A DNA stretch of 64,000 nt from Phycomyces blakesleeanus NRRL 1555(-) (GCF_001638985.1 NW_017265163.1:1-64000); one strand, 5' to 3'; positions 10,162-22,996 are shown, numbered from the stretch's first letter. Numbers and translations are program-made. The notes: generated by a model from the letters alone, not told the origin.

Positions 10162-13100
10162 TTACAGAATGGAAAGATTGCCTTTAGTAATACGCATGTT
10201 GTTTTTAAAGATATAATAGGGCGCAATTACATAAAACTGGTTTCCATTTGGTGGGTATTGGACCAGACCAACTTGATGACAAATGTCATTTACACTTATA
10301 ACTGCATAAGTTGATTGCGTTTGGTGGCCTAGTGTACGGGTGCTTTGTGACCGTTGTTTGACGATAGGTACTGATGAGTCATGGTCAGCTGTGTCATGTT
10401 CCTTTATGACCTCCACGAAAGCAAGAAAGTGTGGGAAGCCATGGAAATCTACATGCTGAAAGTAGAACTGTACTGTACCAACAAGCCAGCTGTGAACAAT
10501 TACATTACGGTTGCTAAAATAAATAAATAAATAGAATATAAGCAACTTTTGATTGTATATTGAAAAATATTATACTTACTTTCTATAGGGGCAAGTAAAC
10601 ATCACGTAATGGTTGCCACGGCTGGTCTCGTTTTTCTTTCTTCAGTACATGCATGAGGAATATACAGTCGAGTCCATCTACAGATGTGCAGCTACAACAA
10701 CAACAGAGTCACCAAACTCGTGGCCAGTCAAGACTGTTGTTCTCTGGTAGTATTTCAATAAAGCTTCCTTCACACTAGGACCGCCTACACCTTCCACCAA
10801 ATCATCGTTCAAATTAACAAACTGATGAAACGGCTCCCACAACTGCGCACCACTAGGATCATTAGGAAGGTCCATGTAGCTCTCTCTTCCATATGGCTTT
10901 GGCCGAATGAGGTTGATTTCATCACAGATGCTGATTGCCGTGCTGGTATAATTGTGAATCGCAAATCGCTTGATGAGAAAACTGGCGTTTTGGCCACCCT
11001 TTGATTTGGACTTTATCAATTTTGAGAAGATGCCAATTACTCTCTCCATTGATTGAGTGGAGTAGCATCGCAGGGGGCCTTGCTGCTTGATGATATAGGG
11101 TATATGGACCAGGTAATGTTGCACTAGTCGGAAAACACTACGAGACAGGGTATTGTTCTGGACTTTTTCATATAAAAACGAGTGCCAGTGCTTGAAATAT
11201 CTATTATTAATATTTAAAAAATGATAATAATCAGCTATTTGTAATGATAATATATGAGACGTATAATAACTTACAACTCCATCTTGTTAAGCAATTCTGA
11301 TGTCAGCGTCCATTGCAAGGCAAGCGTACAAACTTTCACAAGAGATAATAGGGCTGTTTTGACAGCCCTATTTGGTAAATAAGGTACGACCAAAGTGGAG
11401 ACAAGGTATAAGAGAAAGTCAAGCCAGTCAACTGCGTGAGTACCATTGATCTTGGCAAATACGTTGTCAAAACTGCTTTGAAATGAGGTGGGTATATATT
11501 TTTGTAAGCTGGTGATGCAGTTTACAATTGTTACAAGGTCTGCTCTTGATATATGAAAAGGGTATTTGGTGGTATTGAGGGTATTGTCTGGATGGGTATA
11601 ATAAAATTTGGTTTCCTTTGTGAGGGTGACAGTAATCAGGACATATACGAGCTTTCCAATCCCTCTTGCAATTAAATGAAGTTCATCTAATGCAAAAAAT
11701 GATGATCTAGAGAAGGTTAAGAGTTGGGTATATATGCTTGGCTGGTATATGTTCTTCGACTATTACAAGCAGTTATTTAGTATGAAAAAAAGATGGCTAA
11801 TTGAACATTTGTATACTTACAGGGTTGCCTACTTTGAAGTCTTCCAAAGGTCTTAACCAGGCGGAAATGTCATCAAAGTACATGCCATGTCATCTGTTAG
11901 TAGGGCATTTGCCTTTGGTCTCACAAAAATGGCAACCAAATAAACTTGTATGGGAATCAATGTGGGCCATATCAGCTACAGCTGGAATATCGGCAGAAGC
12001 AAGCCGCAGATAGACCTTGGATCTGCAAAGCTCCACTCCATTGTGCTTGACAACCAAGCCATGTGCCTCAACATCTTGCAATTCATTGATGATGGGTATA
12101 AGAAAGGAGTCCAAATGAGTTGGCTTCTTGGGGCCAGGCAAGACTGCCAGTTGCAAAAGGTATTTGTTAGTATAAATAAGTATTTTATTAGTAACTTTTT
12201 TTTAAAAAAATTGTAATAATAATAATAAATAATAATAAATTAATTAATTACCTGATGGATGGGTCTAGGCTGAATATTATGCAATGAATGATGGTATATG
12301 AGTTTTTGCCTTTCTTTTGATTGACAAACCCATCGGTATAAAGCCCAATATCAATATTATTGGGATTGGAAAACAGGCCCTGCTGCACCAACTGCTTGTA
12401 ATTGTTTCAATCAAAAATGTCGGTTAGCTGACCAGCTACAGATTCCCAGTTTGATCTGTAACAGTGGAGTTCTCTTGTGGCTGGATCTTCCAACATTTGA
12501 GAAAGCATATCTCCAACTGACATAATTTTCATACTGGCGGCTGGTGTCTGACTTTGATCGGGATCAGTCTTGTATCACGGTTTGCTGCAGTCAACACAAG
12601 ATTTCTGGTCGTCATTAATGCCATACAATCGACAACCACTAGAGCAGACATCATACTCATGGCCCTTGACACTTGACCTTGACTTGAGCAAAGCATCAAC
12701 AGTTTCGCCATGACTGATCTTAGCCCCAGGTTCTAAAAAAAAACGATATCACTACATGTTAGTGATCTGGAATTAAAGTACAAGGTAACAGAAAATATAA
12801 TATTTTACCCATCATTATATCGTCATGGTCTCGGATGACAGTGTTTATAAATTGAACAATGTCTCTATATGCTGCTCTAGCAATTCTATGCTGTAGCATC
12901 AATTGAGACAGATGAATACTCATCAACTTGGCCTTGGTAAAAGTATTTGTACTGATTCGGCTGCTGTCGTAAATGTGAGCTTCACCCTCACTGTCCTCAA
13001 AATTACATGCGCACTTATATGAAATAGTATTATCAAGCTCCATAGACTCCATAGTATATTCTGTAATACATTATTTTGTAATTGGAAAATAAATAATACA

Positions 13101-13352
13101 ATTACAGCTCTTTTCATTACCTGAATTGCTAACAGATTCATCTTCATTACTAGTATCATTTTTGTCATGGTACATGTCAACATCATCCAGAATAGACTGG
13201 TCAATTTCAGTCATTGTTGCTGAATCTCCTCTGTGAATTCTCTTGTGGTTTTGCAGCTTCTGGTAGTTATCAAAAAACAAGACACATTGATCACATTGGT
13301 ATTGCTGTGTAGATATTCTATCTCTCTGCTGGCTGGCGTTGGAAGAAGACAT
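10162..13352 (-). pseudogene. Family-2 tnp2 transposase, nearly full length, degenerate
   Basis: Starts at 13352 with a classical C2H2 zinc finger (C-x2-C-x12-H-x3-H, starting CDQC). Later exons separated by short introns encode an acidic or linker part, a Cys-rich segment (SSGCRLYG...CVDC), a YTIIHCIIFSLDP stretch, then LAVLPGPKKPTHLDSFL and ADIPAVADMAHIDSHTSLFG with a CHFC zinc pair: the tnp2 core. A C-terminal region follows at 11124-10678 and 10545-10162. At least three in-frame stops interrupt it; one is TGA after CSKP, where CGA (Arg) is expected. Exon borders in the 3' half were not fully resolved. The partner gene at 14792-15850 is divergent, as in the first copy. Confidence 0.7.
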
Positions 13353-14791
13353 ATTGGTTGGGTTGGTACGTATGTAATATATAAAATAAAGCTGCGAAGA
13401 GGATTTTGGTGCTATTTATTAAATGTAAAAGACATCTTTATATACTCTTTATTTTTTAACCAAAATGCTTGCGGCTCTTTTTCTTTTTCTCTCTCATAAT
13501 GATGATATAGCAATGATTACAGTAATGTCAATGCTAGGTGAAACACCTGTCAGTAAATAATTCCCGTGGTTGGAAAGATTCTTCTTCATTAATAATTATG
13601 ATGTAAGTTAAAATACTTCTTGGTTGACAAGGGGGTACCATTAAAAGAGCACCGGTGAAACAGACACGTACTCTTTACTTGTGAGTGATTAGATATTCTT
13701 TGGGCTTTATAAAGAGGTATATGTATATTTAGGATAATTAATGACCAAATAATTTATGTTTTTTTTTAAATAAATTATCAATTACTCTCTAATACCAAAG
13801 GCAAAGAAAAACAGCCTTCTAATAATTAACAGTTAAAAAAAAGTAGTACTGTCTAAACACATTGGTAGAAAAGACATATTTATATTATCTGTGTTGTACT
13901 AATAATATTTTTGAGATAGTGAATATATATTTAGCTAATAGCATTATTTTCTTGTTTATGTATAAAACTTAAAGAAATAGATATAGATAATGAGGGCTAT
14001 AGTCTGATACTCTTTTACTGACATCATCAAGATAAGCACTACTGATCGAAAGGGGTGTTAATTGAAAGTGCCGATGTGAGTTAAAGCACACCTTTTTCAA
14101 AAATGTATGGCTTCAGTCAAAAATGCCCCTTGGTAAATAATAGTAATGACAGTTAAAATTACTTTTATCATTGATGACAGCATCAATCAAAACGCGTTTT
14201 AGTTGATAATGATAATAAGTATGATATGAACTTGAGTATCATAACATTTACTTTAATGTTGATAAAAAGGGGCTAATTAACTATATGATGTTCAGATGTT
14301 ATATAGCTACTGTAGAGTATATTTAAAGTTATAATTTTAACTGGTACAGGGTTTTGTCATTGAGAACTTTAACCAAATTTCATGCTATATCTGCAATATG
14401 TATAGAGTTATATTATTATATCATATACTTTAAAACGTTTAATATGTAGACGGTGCAAAGTATGAACATTTATACATATAATATTGATTTAAAGTCTAAT
14501 TCATTTTATCTTTATATTTCTTACAGTTTTGTTGTGTCGACACAAAAAGACTGTATCATGTTTACATGAGCTACTGCAGACAGGTGCAGACAGATGCATG
14601 CAAGTGCATAAGCATCCCTTCTTTTATATGTTTTGTTTGTACATCTGTCTGTATCTTTTTCATATAAATAGCTATCAATTGCTTGTAATAAATCGTTGCC
14701 TTTCTCAAACTCAAATTGCTCTTATTCTACTTGTCTAAACTATCACTTTTTCTTTTCAACTCACTGCTTATAGCTAAAAAAAAACTTAAAC
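13353..14791. other. Intergenic region between divergent family-2 genes
   Basis: AT-rich, with no coding sequence, tRNA or clear repeat recognised. By layout it should hold the two promoters of the family-2 element and possibly older insertions, since the equivalent gap in the first copy is only 336 bp. Confidence 0.4.
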
Positions 14792-15850
14792 ATGTCTAAT
14801 ATTAACACAACTCTTCTCAACTCAATTTGAAAGATTGAGGTTGATCTTGCTGACATCAAGCAAGAATTGCGCGAGCTTCAAAGGTAATTCAGCAATCAAT
14901 TTGCACCAGCAGTCAGTTCGGAAGATCTAACTACAATGCAACAAAGCATTATTGAGCAGAGCTGTAAGTCATATATATTCTGTGCTTAGATATTTATTTA
15001 CTTTATTAATATTGTCATACATTTTTTGTAGCTCTTGAGCGCATTGCCAAGTCTGTGAAAAGAGCCCAGCTCACAGAGTACCCTGATTAGCTCGGTAAGC
15101 AAGTAATCAATACTGGTGGTGAGTTCAAAGGAAAAAACGAAGCACAAAAATACAATCTGTTGCTTCAGATTCTTCACGAGCAGGACTGGAAGGCGTGCTG
15201 CAAAGAAGTTCCACAAAGGCAGCCTTTGCCCCCATTAGTCCCTCTTTCAGACCATGATTTGACAGTAAAAAGACTGCATCTCAAAACATTAGGCCATACA
15301 GTAAAGCATGATATCATTGACAAAGACTATTCTGCGGCCTCAAAAGAATGGAAGAATATCCCAGAGAAAAACAGGGAATACTACATGATGCATTTGGAGA
15401 GGTTGGCGAAGAATGGTGGATTGCACATTTACCAATGTAAAAGAATGTGATGTGCAAGAAGCCTTCTTTGGGAAAGCTTCAAGAGCAACAACCAGACGCA
15501 CAAGAGAAGAATGGCAGAGAAGAACAAAGTAAGTTTATCAATTAACAAATCTATATATTGTAAACTTTAATTAACATTATTTCCTTTTATTATACTATAG
15601 ACACAGCAAGACATAAGTGATTCTTTGCTTTCTTCTTCTGATATGTCAAAAACTGGTGATGTTGAGTCGTCTATAATGGCAGATGTGCTGTAAGTTATCA
15701 TTGTTGCTTTTTCTCATGCGCTATTAATACAAAACTAATTTAAACTTCTTACTCTTTTATGTATATCTCCTCCACCCACAGCAAGTGTCAAGCCTGCTCG
15801 CAAGAGAAGTCAAAGATCGTAGTTTGGCTGCTGTGATTAGCCGAGTTTGA
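14792..15850 (+). pseudogene. Family-2 partner gene (coiled-coil protein), degenerate
   Basis: Begins with ATG and encodes a short coiled-coil stretch (VDLADIKQELRELQ) broken by in-frame stops. It then splices (GAGCT|GTAAGT ... TTTTTGTAG) into an exon with one more stop and a long open part at 15160-15450, with LKTLGHTVKHDIIDKDY and YYMMHLERLAKNGGLHIYQC. Two further exons follow, to about 15836. The order (coiled coil, then a helical basic domain) and the divergent position relative to the transposase match the gene at 7681-8335. It is inactivated by several stops. Confidence 0.55.
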
Positions 15851-16873
15851 TTTTTTTAGTCTGTCTTTAGTACATTTTTTTTTCTTATCTCGTCATTTTT
15901 CTTTTTATGTTTTTTATTTCTTTTTTCTTTCGTATAAAAGATTTATCGACCTCTTTCATATGCTTACTAATGTTGTGATTACAAGAATTTGAAGCTAATA
16001 TACAGCATCTACAATTCTGCTACATTCAAATATAAAAGGAAATAGTATATAGCCTTTTTTTGAGAAAAAAATTAATAGTAATATTTTTGTACTGATATAT
16101 TATGCTCGGGAGTCGTTCTATTATATGTAAGTATATTGAGTAGAATAAACACTTTGAGCTTTCTAACAAGATGCTCATTCCGGTTGTATGAATCAAATTC
16201 GAATTAGTTTCATGTTACATGACTTGAATCTTTGCTCAAGTTTTTCTTCTTCTACAATAACAACTTTCTATAGTACTTATGTTTTATTGCTTTTCTTATA
16301 TATAGATTTTAAATATTAATACATTCTTTAATATATATATATATTTTTAGAGTAAATGCTTATTTTACTGAACAAGTAAGCATATTATATAAAGGTAAGC
16401 ATTATAATAATATTATATCTATTTATTTATTTTAAGTTTTTTCTCTAATATTAGTATATTTGTAGAAATCGGTAAAAAATAATAAGTGCTATCTAAGATA
16501 TATTAGATTACCCAAAGTATATGAAATAAAATTTGAATAGTAGTATTTTACTGCATACGTTTTTCAGTAGCTAAACAGAACCATTTTTTATTGTGAGTGG
16601 CCTATAGAATTATTTTTTCATTATTACTATTATTATTATCATTTTCATTTAAAAAAAACATGCATTGAAATAAAGATTCAATTCAATTAAATCTGATTCA
16701 ATACTGTATAATAAAAAATAGACTATTCTGTTAAAGCTGCAAAGAAAAAACAAGAGGTTGTGCTAGAATTGAAAGCAATAGAACAAAAGAAAGAATATAA
16801 TAGAGAAAAAGAAAAACACTTGATTTTCTTTGAAAAAATGGTAACAGTGTCTGTTTTGGCCTTATACAGAGTT
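15851..16873. other. AT-rich spacer without a recognisable gene
   Basis: Only low-complexity AT sequence and short (TTA)n or (TA)n tracts are seen. No gene or repeat is supported. Confidence 0.4.
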
Positions 16874-16912
16874 ATAACTGCCATTTTTTATTAAGTAAAA
16901 AATGGCAGTTAT
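16874..16912. repeat. Perfect 17-bp inverted repeat (hairpin)
   Basis: ATAACTGCCATTTTTTA and its exact complement TAAAAAATGGCAGTTAT are separated by five bases. The same arm sequence occurs singly near 9577 and 9835. It may be the fused ends of a small inverted-repeat element or a structural terminator. Confidence 0.7.
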
Positions 16913-16965
16913 GTTACTAACGTGGTAACATGTTACTATTTTCTCTGCCGTAGTGATTTTATAAA

Positions 16966-17160
16966 CTGATAAGCAGTTTCACATACTATATTTATCTAAA
17001 ATGGCCTTCTGGCTTAAAAGTAAGACAGTTATATTTAAATATCAGCTTCCGAGTACTAAAATAGGTTTAGCACATACTAAACTTAGTAAGTCTGTGTCAG
17101 ACTTTTCCAAGTTACAAGTATCAAAAAATACTTGTAGATTTTTTTCTACAGTATATATTG
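16966..17160 (+). repeat. Dispersed repeat, inverted copy at 30590-30790
   Basis: The reverse complement of 30590-30790 matches here over about 190 bp (AAACTGATAAGCAGTTTC, CATACTATATT, GCACATACTAAACTTAGTAAG). A frame of 90 codons covers this copy (17001-17273), but the other copy has stops and indels, so coding is doubtful. Confidence 0.65.
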
Positions 17161-17337
17161 TCTTGCCAGAATTCTTGTCAGTCAATCAGAATAATAATTA
17201 CACAGAATTATCTTTTGAAATTATCAACCAAAGTGATTTTCTTTTGCTCAAAAAAGAATTAGAAAGCACATAGCTTAATAAAAGTAGAATAGAAACTGAA
17301 ACAAATATTTATAATAACTGAATAAGTTTAAAAAAAA

Positions 17338-17698
17338 TATTAGAGTTGATGTTGGTAATCAAAATTGGGAATTGTAAGCAACCAGTAATGGTTGACTTTT
17401 TAGGATAAAAGATCTTGACTTTGCCAATTGGTCCTTTGTATATGTTTTAGATGTTGAAGATGAGGAATATACTTGTAAAGATATTACTGGATAACCACTA
17501 TCTAAGACATATTATCATAGCTATTCTTTTAGCCAGAAAACAACAATTGTTTTGTATAAATAGTCAAGAATTACATTTAATAAAAATCATCTTTATTCTT
17601 ATCAAAAAACTATTCATAAACTTGACGATCCCCAGTGGTATTGATTCTGCGACTTAGTTACAAGTGTCAGAAAAGAAATACCAGATCGAAACTTGACA
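17338..17698 (+). repeat. LTR-like repeat family 4, copy 2
   Basis: About 361 bp, matching copy 3 (30178-30538) along its length and copy 1 from 17436 on. It ends ACTTGACA. The expected TGTCAA start is mutated and no target duplication was seen. It stops 34 bp from the 3' end of the tRNA-Glu gene. Confidence 0.65.
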
Positions 17699-17732
17699 GT
17701 CAACTCTGACAGGCCGACAAAAACAAAACATT

Positions 17733-17804
17733 TTCCCCAACGGGGAATCGAACCCCGGTCACGACGGTGAAAGCGACGGATCATAACCACTAGACCATTG
17801 AGGA
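17733..17804 (-). tRNA. tRNA-Glu (UUC), possibly defective
   Basis: On the minus strand the sequence folds as a 72-nt tRNA: acceptor TCCTCAA with TTGGGGA, T arm CGGGG-TTCGATT-CCCCG and anticodon loop CTTTCAC, giving anticodon UUC. A run of T follows (GTTTTGTTTT), as expected for RNA polymerase III termination. The anticodon stem reads CGTCG...CGTCG, leaving a U-U mismatch at the middle pair where CGACG would pair perfectly. This may reduce function or mark the copy as a pseudogene. Confidence 0.85.
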
Positions 17805-18533
17805 ATGAGATATTTGACATGTGTGTTATAAAAAACATGAGCGTTAGCTAATGTCTGGTGATGGGTACTGGACAGTGGGCTCCTTCAGTGATTTGCACTG
17901 CAAAAAACCCCTAATTTCACCTGTGAGGAATAGGTAGATAATATGATACATAGTAGAGCCAAATTCAAATCCACATCTTTTTTTATTTTTTAACGGCGAT
18001 AGTAATATTATGGTTTTTTATTGGGTAATAGTCAAATGTTTTATATTTTTAGTTGAGTGTATACCTGAGATTTTTTTTATTCTTTTGTATGTTGTGGAAT
18101 TAATATTATTTTGTATATTGTCTCATATGAATTAATAATAATAATAATAATAATATATAGATTGGAACATGAAAATCACTGCTAGTAAAAAACAATAAAA
18201 GATAATTTTATTTTCTATTATTATAGTAATAATTATAAAAATTAATAAAAATTAAGCCTTTGTTTCATTGTATGTGTATAAGTACTATATATTCAAGGAA
18301 GAAAGTATAACACTTTTAATATATATTATATATGACACTCGTATAGTAATGGTAATATAGTGAGACATTATCTAAAACATATGCAAGGACCAATCGGCAA
18401 GATTATGATATTTTACCCAGGATAAAACAAATGATACTGTTTATAGTCAATTACCAACTATGATTACAGATGTCAATTCTGGCAGTTTGAGATTTGTTAA
18501 GCTATAAAAGGAATAAAATAAACTATGTATCTG

Positions 18534-18936
18534 TGTTGTATCCAACATAATCGTAGATTTAAATTAAAAGTACAGACACTCAATAAATACGTACATTGAG
18601 TTACCGACAACTAGTAACGATACTAAAAGATATACCTTCCCTTATACAAGGAAATTACGTAAAGAACATACTAAGACAAATACTAAGACTCTAGTCAATA
18701 ACACTAAAAACATAAGAACTAAATCATAGAAGATAATGGTAGAGAAACAGACATTACATGATATCATCATATCATCACCAAGCTAAATACAATGTCTATA
18801 TAAACGCACAATACTAATAGCAATAGAACAGCATCTTTTTTCTGATTCTTTCACTTCTTCTAATAAAACAAAGTCTTACCGTACTCTCGTCTGCACTTGT
18901 TTTATTTTATATCTTATTTTTACCTCATACATAACA
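18534..18936 (+). repeat. Solo LTR, family 2, 403 bp
   Basis: Begins TGTTGTATCCAACATAA and ends CATACATAACA. It is flanked by a perfect 5-bp duplication ATCTG (18529-18533 and 18937-18941). Nearly identical to the solo LTR at 57434-57836 and also 403 bp long. It sits 59 bp upstream of the ATG of the D transposase, in its promoter. Confidence 0.9.
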
Positions 18937-18995
18937 ATCTGAATCATTTTTCTTTATTGTTAACTCTAAAAAAAACCAACTTTTACAAACCAAAT

Positions 18996-21900
18996 ATGTC
19001 TACCTATTCTAATATTCAAGTCAAATGTATATGCTTCGTCTGCTCTCCTTATGATCAAGCTTTTGAGATGATGTCCAAGCAGACATACAGAAGACATGCT
19101 TCTGCTGATCTCATTGAAAAGTTTAAAAGAGTTTATCTTTGTAAGTATAATATACAGCAACACTTTTCCAACTAGAATTAAAAGTCTTTTTTTTTGTGTC
19201 TAACAAAAATATGTATAATTATATATTACAGTGCCTTCTACACAAACGCTACATGAGCTAAATGACAATGACATGGAGATTGATGCCAAGAACAATGAAG
19301 TCAATGAGCAAATTGAATGTAAGTATATAATTTTATTAAAGTAGTATAATGGAAGTATAGTCTTTAACGCTTTTTATACCAACATAGCTACAGAAGATCT
19401 ACCTGCTTTTACCGAAGATTTGTTATTTGATAGTGAAAGTGACAGTGATGATGACAGCATTGAGTCAGAAGCTCAGAACACTCTTGATGCTTTGGCTGAT
19501 TTGGACGATTCTGAAGATATTGAAGGTTAATACAAAAAACTAAACTTGTAAACTAAAAAATATAACATATACTAATATCATTATCAAACAGAAAACTTTT
19601 CTTCATCTGAGATGCCAACTGATCTCATAAACGCCTTCATTGCCTCTTTTGCTGCCTTTTTCATATCAAAGTATGTTGTGAATTCCGTTGGTGCCATTCT
19701 CATTAAGTTTCTCAACAAGGTTCCTATGCATTTTGGACAGTCCTTCCGTCTTCCCTTGAGCTCCAGTGGCCTCAGTAATATGACTGGACTGAATACTATG
19801 ATCAAAAGTGTTTAGTGTTTTGTCATCTGCAGTGAATGTCACCAGACATACCTTGAGTCCGAAGGCGTTCCTCAGTGCTGCAACTTCCAAAAGCTTTTGG
19901 AGGCTACATGCAGAAACCAGCTTTTCTTGTCAGCACCTTTGAACTCTTCTAGACCTAAGAGAGCATATTTATACAACTCTATCACCAGTGCATTCAGAAT
20001 CTTCTTTTGTCACCCTGGATTTGAGGCAGCCATTAATGCGTGGAGATACAGACATCAAGTCCCTGATATGATGTTTGACATCTACAATGGTGCCAAGTGG
20101 GCGAATTGAAGGATCATAACAACAATCAATTCATGGCTCATGAGCATTCTCTTGTGCTCACATTGAACATCGATTGGTTCCAGCCTTTCAATGGAGTCAC
20201 CTACTCATGCGGGGCCATTTACCTTTTGGTTAACAATTTGTCAAGGTCCGAACGGTATAAGAAGGAGAACATTGTCCTCGTTGGGCTCATGCCAGGACCA
20301 AAAGAAGCCAATACAAGTGAGATCAATCACTACCTCCATCCCCTCGTCGAGGAGCTCAAACAGTTGTATATGGGTGTGATGATCCCAACAGCCCAGTGTC
20401 CCCAAGGTGCTCTTGTTTGTGCTGCCTTGCTTTTGGTAGCCTGTGACATCCCTGCTGCTCACAAGACCTGTGGGTTTACATCCCGTGCCAGTATAAATGC
20501 CTGCCATAAATGCGACTGCCATTTTCCTCGCCTTGAAAAAGGTCATGGTGTAGACTACTCTGGCTTTGTATTTTCCGAGTGGGTCCATCGCACTGAAGAA
20601 GCCAATAGACAAGATGCAACAATGTGGAGAAATGCAAGTAGCGATGCCCAGCATATGAGGTTGGAAAGAGAGAATGGAGTTCGCTGGTCAGAACTTTACA
20701 ATCTCAAGTACTTTAATGCAGCCAAGTGCACAATTATCAATCCAATACATAACCTCTTCCTGGGAACAGCGAAACGCATGATGGAGAGATGGAGGTCAGA
20801 AGGAGCATTGACTGATGCAGACTTGTCAGATATGCAGGCAGATACTAACAAGATGATTATACCCCCTGACTATACCCTCTGAGAAAGAAGATTGACAAGG
20901 GTTTCCCTTTCATGAAGGCTGACAAATGAAAATCCTGGTGCCTGGTGTACTCTCCCATTCTTCTGCGAGGCCGTCTTCTGGATATTTACCTGCAGAACTG
21001 AATCTGCTTTATCAATGCATGCCATCTTCTATCAAGTCCAAGTATTTCCACTGAGGATCTGGATAAGGCCCATTGCTCTCTGGAGGCCTTCTGTGTGGAA
21101 TGTGAGATTCTGTACGATCTGGATCCCCTTTCGCCAAATATGCATCTCCATTTGTATCTAAAAGAGACAATCGTCAGTTTTGGGCCAGTGTATGGCTATT
21201 GGTTGTTTAGCTTTGAGAGGTTCAATGGCGTCCTCAAGAACTATGCTACCAATTGGAGGAATGGCTTTGAGGCCAATTACATGAGAAGGTACCTGGAAGA
21301 TGCATATAAGAGTGACCTTGCTCATGGCATCATTCCTTGTATCTGCCCATCTCATGCTGGTCTTCTTGTCAAGCTAATTGGTCCATCTGTTTCCTCTGCT
21401 TCCTTTGCTTCCTCTGCTTCCTCTGCTTCCTCTGCTTTTGTACTTGATGATTTCATTGCATCTGCAAATGCAAACTTTGATATCACCAAAGGCAATGAGC
21501 CTTTACCGCCTTCTACTTTTCCATTGGAGCTAGAAAGGGAAACCAGTATGAAGGAATCCGAGTACTTAAACTTGTTGGTATACTACCAGGAGACTTATGA
21601 TGACCAGGCCCTCTGCCATTATTGCCAGCCTGGACCAGATCAAAAGATGGTCAATAATCAGATTCAGAAAATGAAATCGATTCATCTTCTGGGACAGGTG
21701 TACAAAGGTGGTGATGGTATGGCCAAGCGCAGGTCATACATCCAGGCCCTTTTCCAAACAAGCAATGACAGATATATCAATGCGTATACTGGGCAGATAC
21801 AGTACCTCTTTGTAAACACTACCACAAACTCGTTTGCTGACCATTTGAGTCGGCATGTGTTTGCATATGTACGGTGGTATAAAGAGACAAAATTGCAGCC

Positions 21901-22620
21901 AAGAGTTAATGAGGATGTTGAAGTTAATGAGAAGGATTTTGTTGCGGAAAATATTAAGAGTATTCTACCTGTGCATAGAATTCTTGTGGTGATCCAGACA
22001 CTCGGATGTTGGATTTATCACATATAAGAACATATTCATATTGGGATAGCGTAGTAGCTATCATCTTGTCAGTATAAAATTTATATAAATGATTAAGTAA
22101 TCAGCCCAATAATTATTACAGTTAGTACTGTAGATAATATCTTAAAGATTGTTAAGATAATTATATCATACTGCCAGGTAAACTGTGTCAGATCAATATG
22201 GAGCTAATTTAGTAGGAAGTCCTAAAGCTCTAGTATAAAAGAGAAAAGAATAGCTAAGAGCTAAAGAAGTATGATTTATGACTTGATGTCATAATTGTAA
22301 CACCGACACTAGTTAAGCAGTAAATACACTCTAATAACCAAATATAGTAAAGGAAGAAAGCCTTAAGAAACTAAGACGTAATGACAAGAGCAGATTGTGT
22401 TTTCTTATAAAAAGGGACACTTTTTATTTATGAATAAAAAGAACTTATATACAGTCTCAAAGTATTTCTATACATCTCTATTATCAAATATTTTATTTTT
22501 CTATTGTTTTGTACCTGAAATACCACAATTCTTGTACCCGTGGCTATTGGAGAACACAGAGGTGCACAAGGTGCAATCAAGATGTGTGTTATTTCATTGT
22601 CTAGAATAATATTTATTTAA
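18996..22620 (+). pseudogene. tnp2-type transposase of element D, inactivated
   Basis: Exons 18996-19140, 19232-19318, 19388-19525 and 19592-22620 reproduce the four-exon plan and intron phases of the A gene. Exon 1 has a Cys-rich motif (CICFVC), exon 3 is acidic, and exon 4 has the tnp2 core: LTLNIDWFQPFNG, MPGPKEA, ACDIPAAHK, and IINPIHNLFLG, where the third Asp of A is Asn. It is broken by stops (for example after MIKSV at 19815), 1-bp frameshifts near 20100 and 20880, and a solo LTR (21985-22527) in the last 100 codons. After the LTR the frame resumes as ILVPVAIGEHRG and ends at 22620. Confidence 0.8.
21985..22527 (+). repeat. Solo LTR, family 3, 543 bp
   Basis: Starts TGTGGTGATCCAG and ends AAATACCACA, giving short TGTGGT/ACCACA inverted ends. 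Flanked by the exact duplication ATTCT (21980-21984 and 22528-22532). It is very similar to 61457-61997 and related to 54674-55094. It interrupts the 3' end of the D transposase gene. Confidence 0.92.
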
Positions 22621-22996
22621 AATATAAAAATAAAATAAAATAAATAGAAAATACCAATTAAATATTGTCAATAACTTTTATATTTCTTTAATATTAATAA
22701 ATACATATGCTTACTATATATAAATATCTTTTGTTCAGATATGTTTAACCTGAGAGTTTGATATATACCTTTGATAGTATATTTTCATAGCTTATGTTCT
22801 AAAATTACTTTAAAAACAAACAAAAAGAAAATGTATTCAACCCAAAGTCAATGTATAAACGATGCACATCTTTTACATTGTGGATTCATCAACAGGTATA
22901 TGTTTGCACAATACTTGAAAAAAAGCGTTTTATTTTATTTTATTTTATTCAATTCATATCATTTTATTTACCCGGGTTTTTTGTTTTTATTTGTTT

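Noticed and set aside
9915..10226. 103-codon Tyr/Phe/Leu-rich frame on the minus strand.
   Set aside because: Low-complexity sequence beyond the end of the family-2 transposase; no conserved features.
17001..17273. 90-codon frame starting MAFWLKSK.
   Set aside because: The related copy at 30590-30790 has stops and indels; more likely a fragment of a repeat than a gene.
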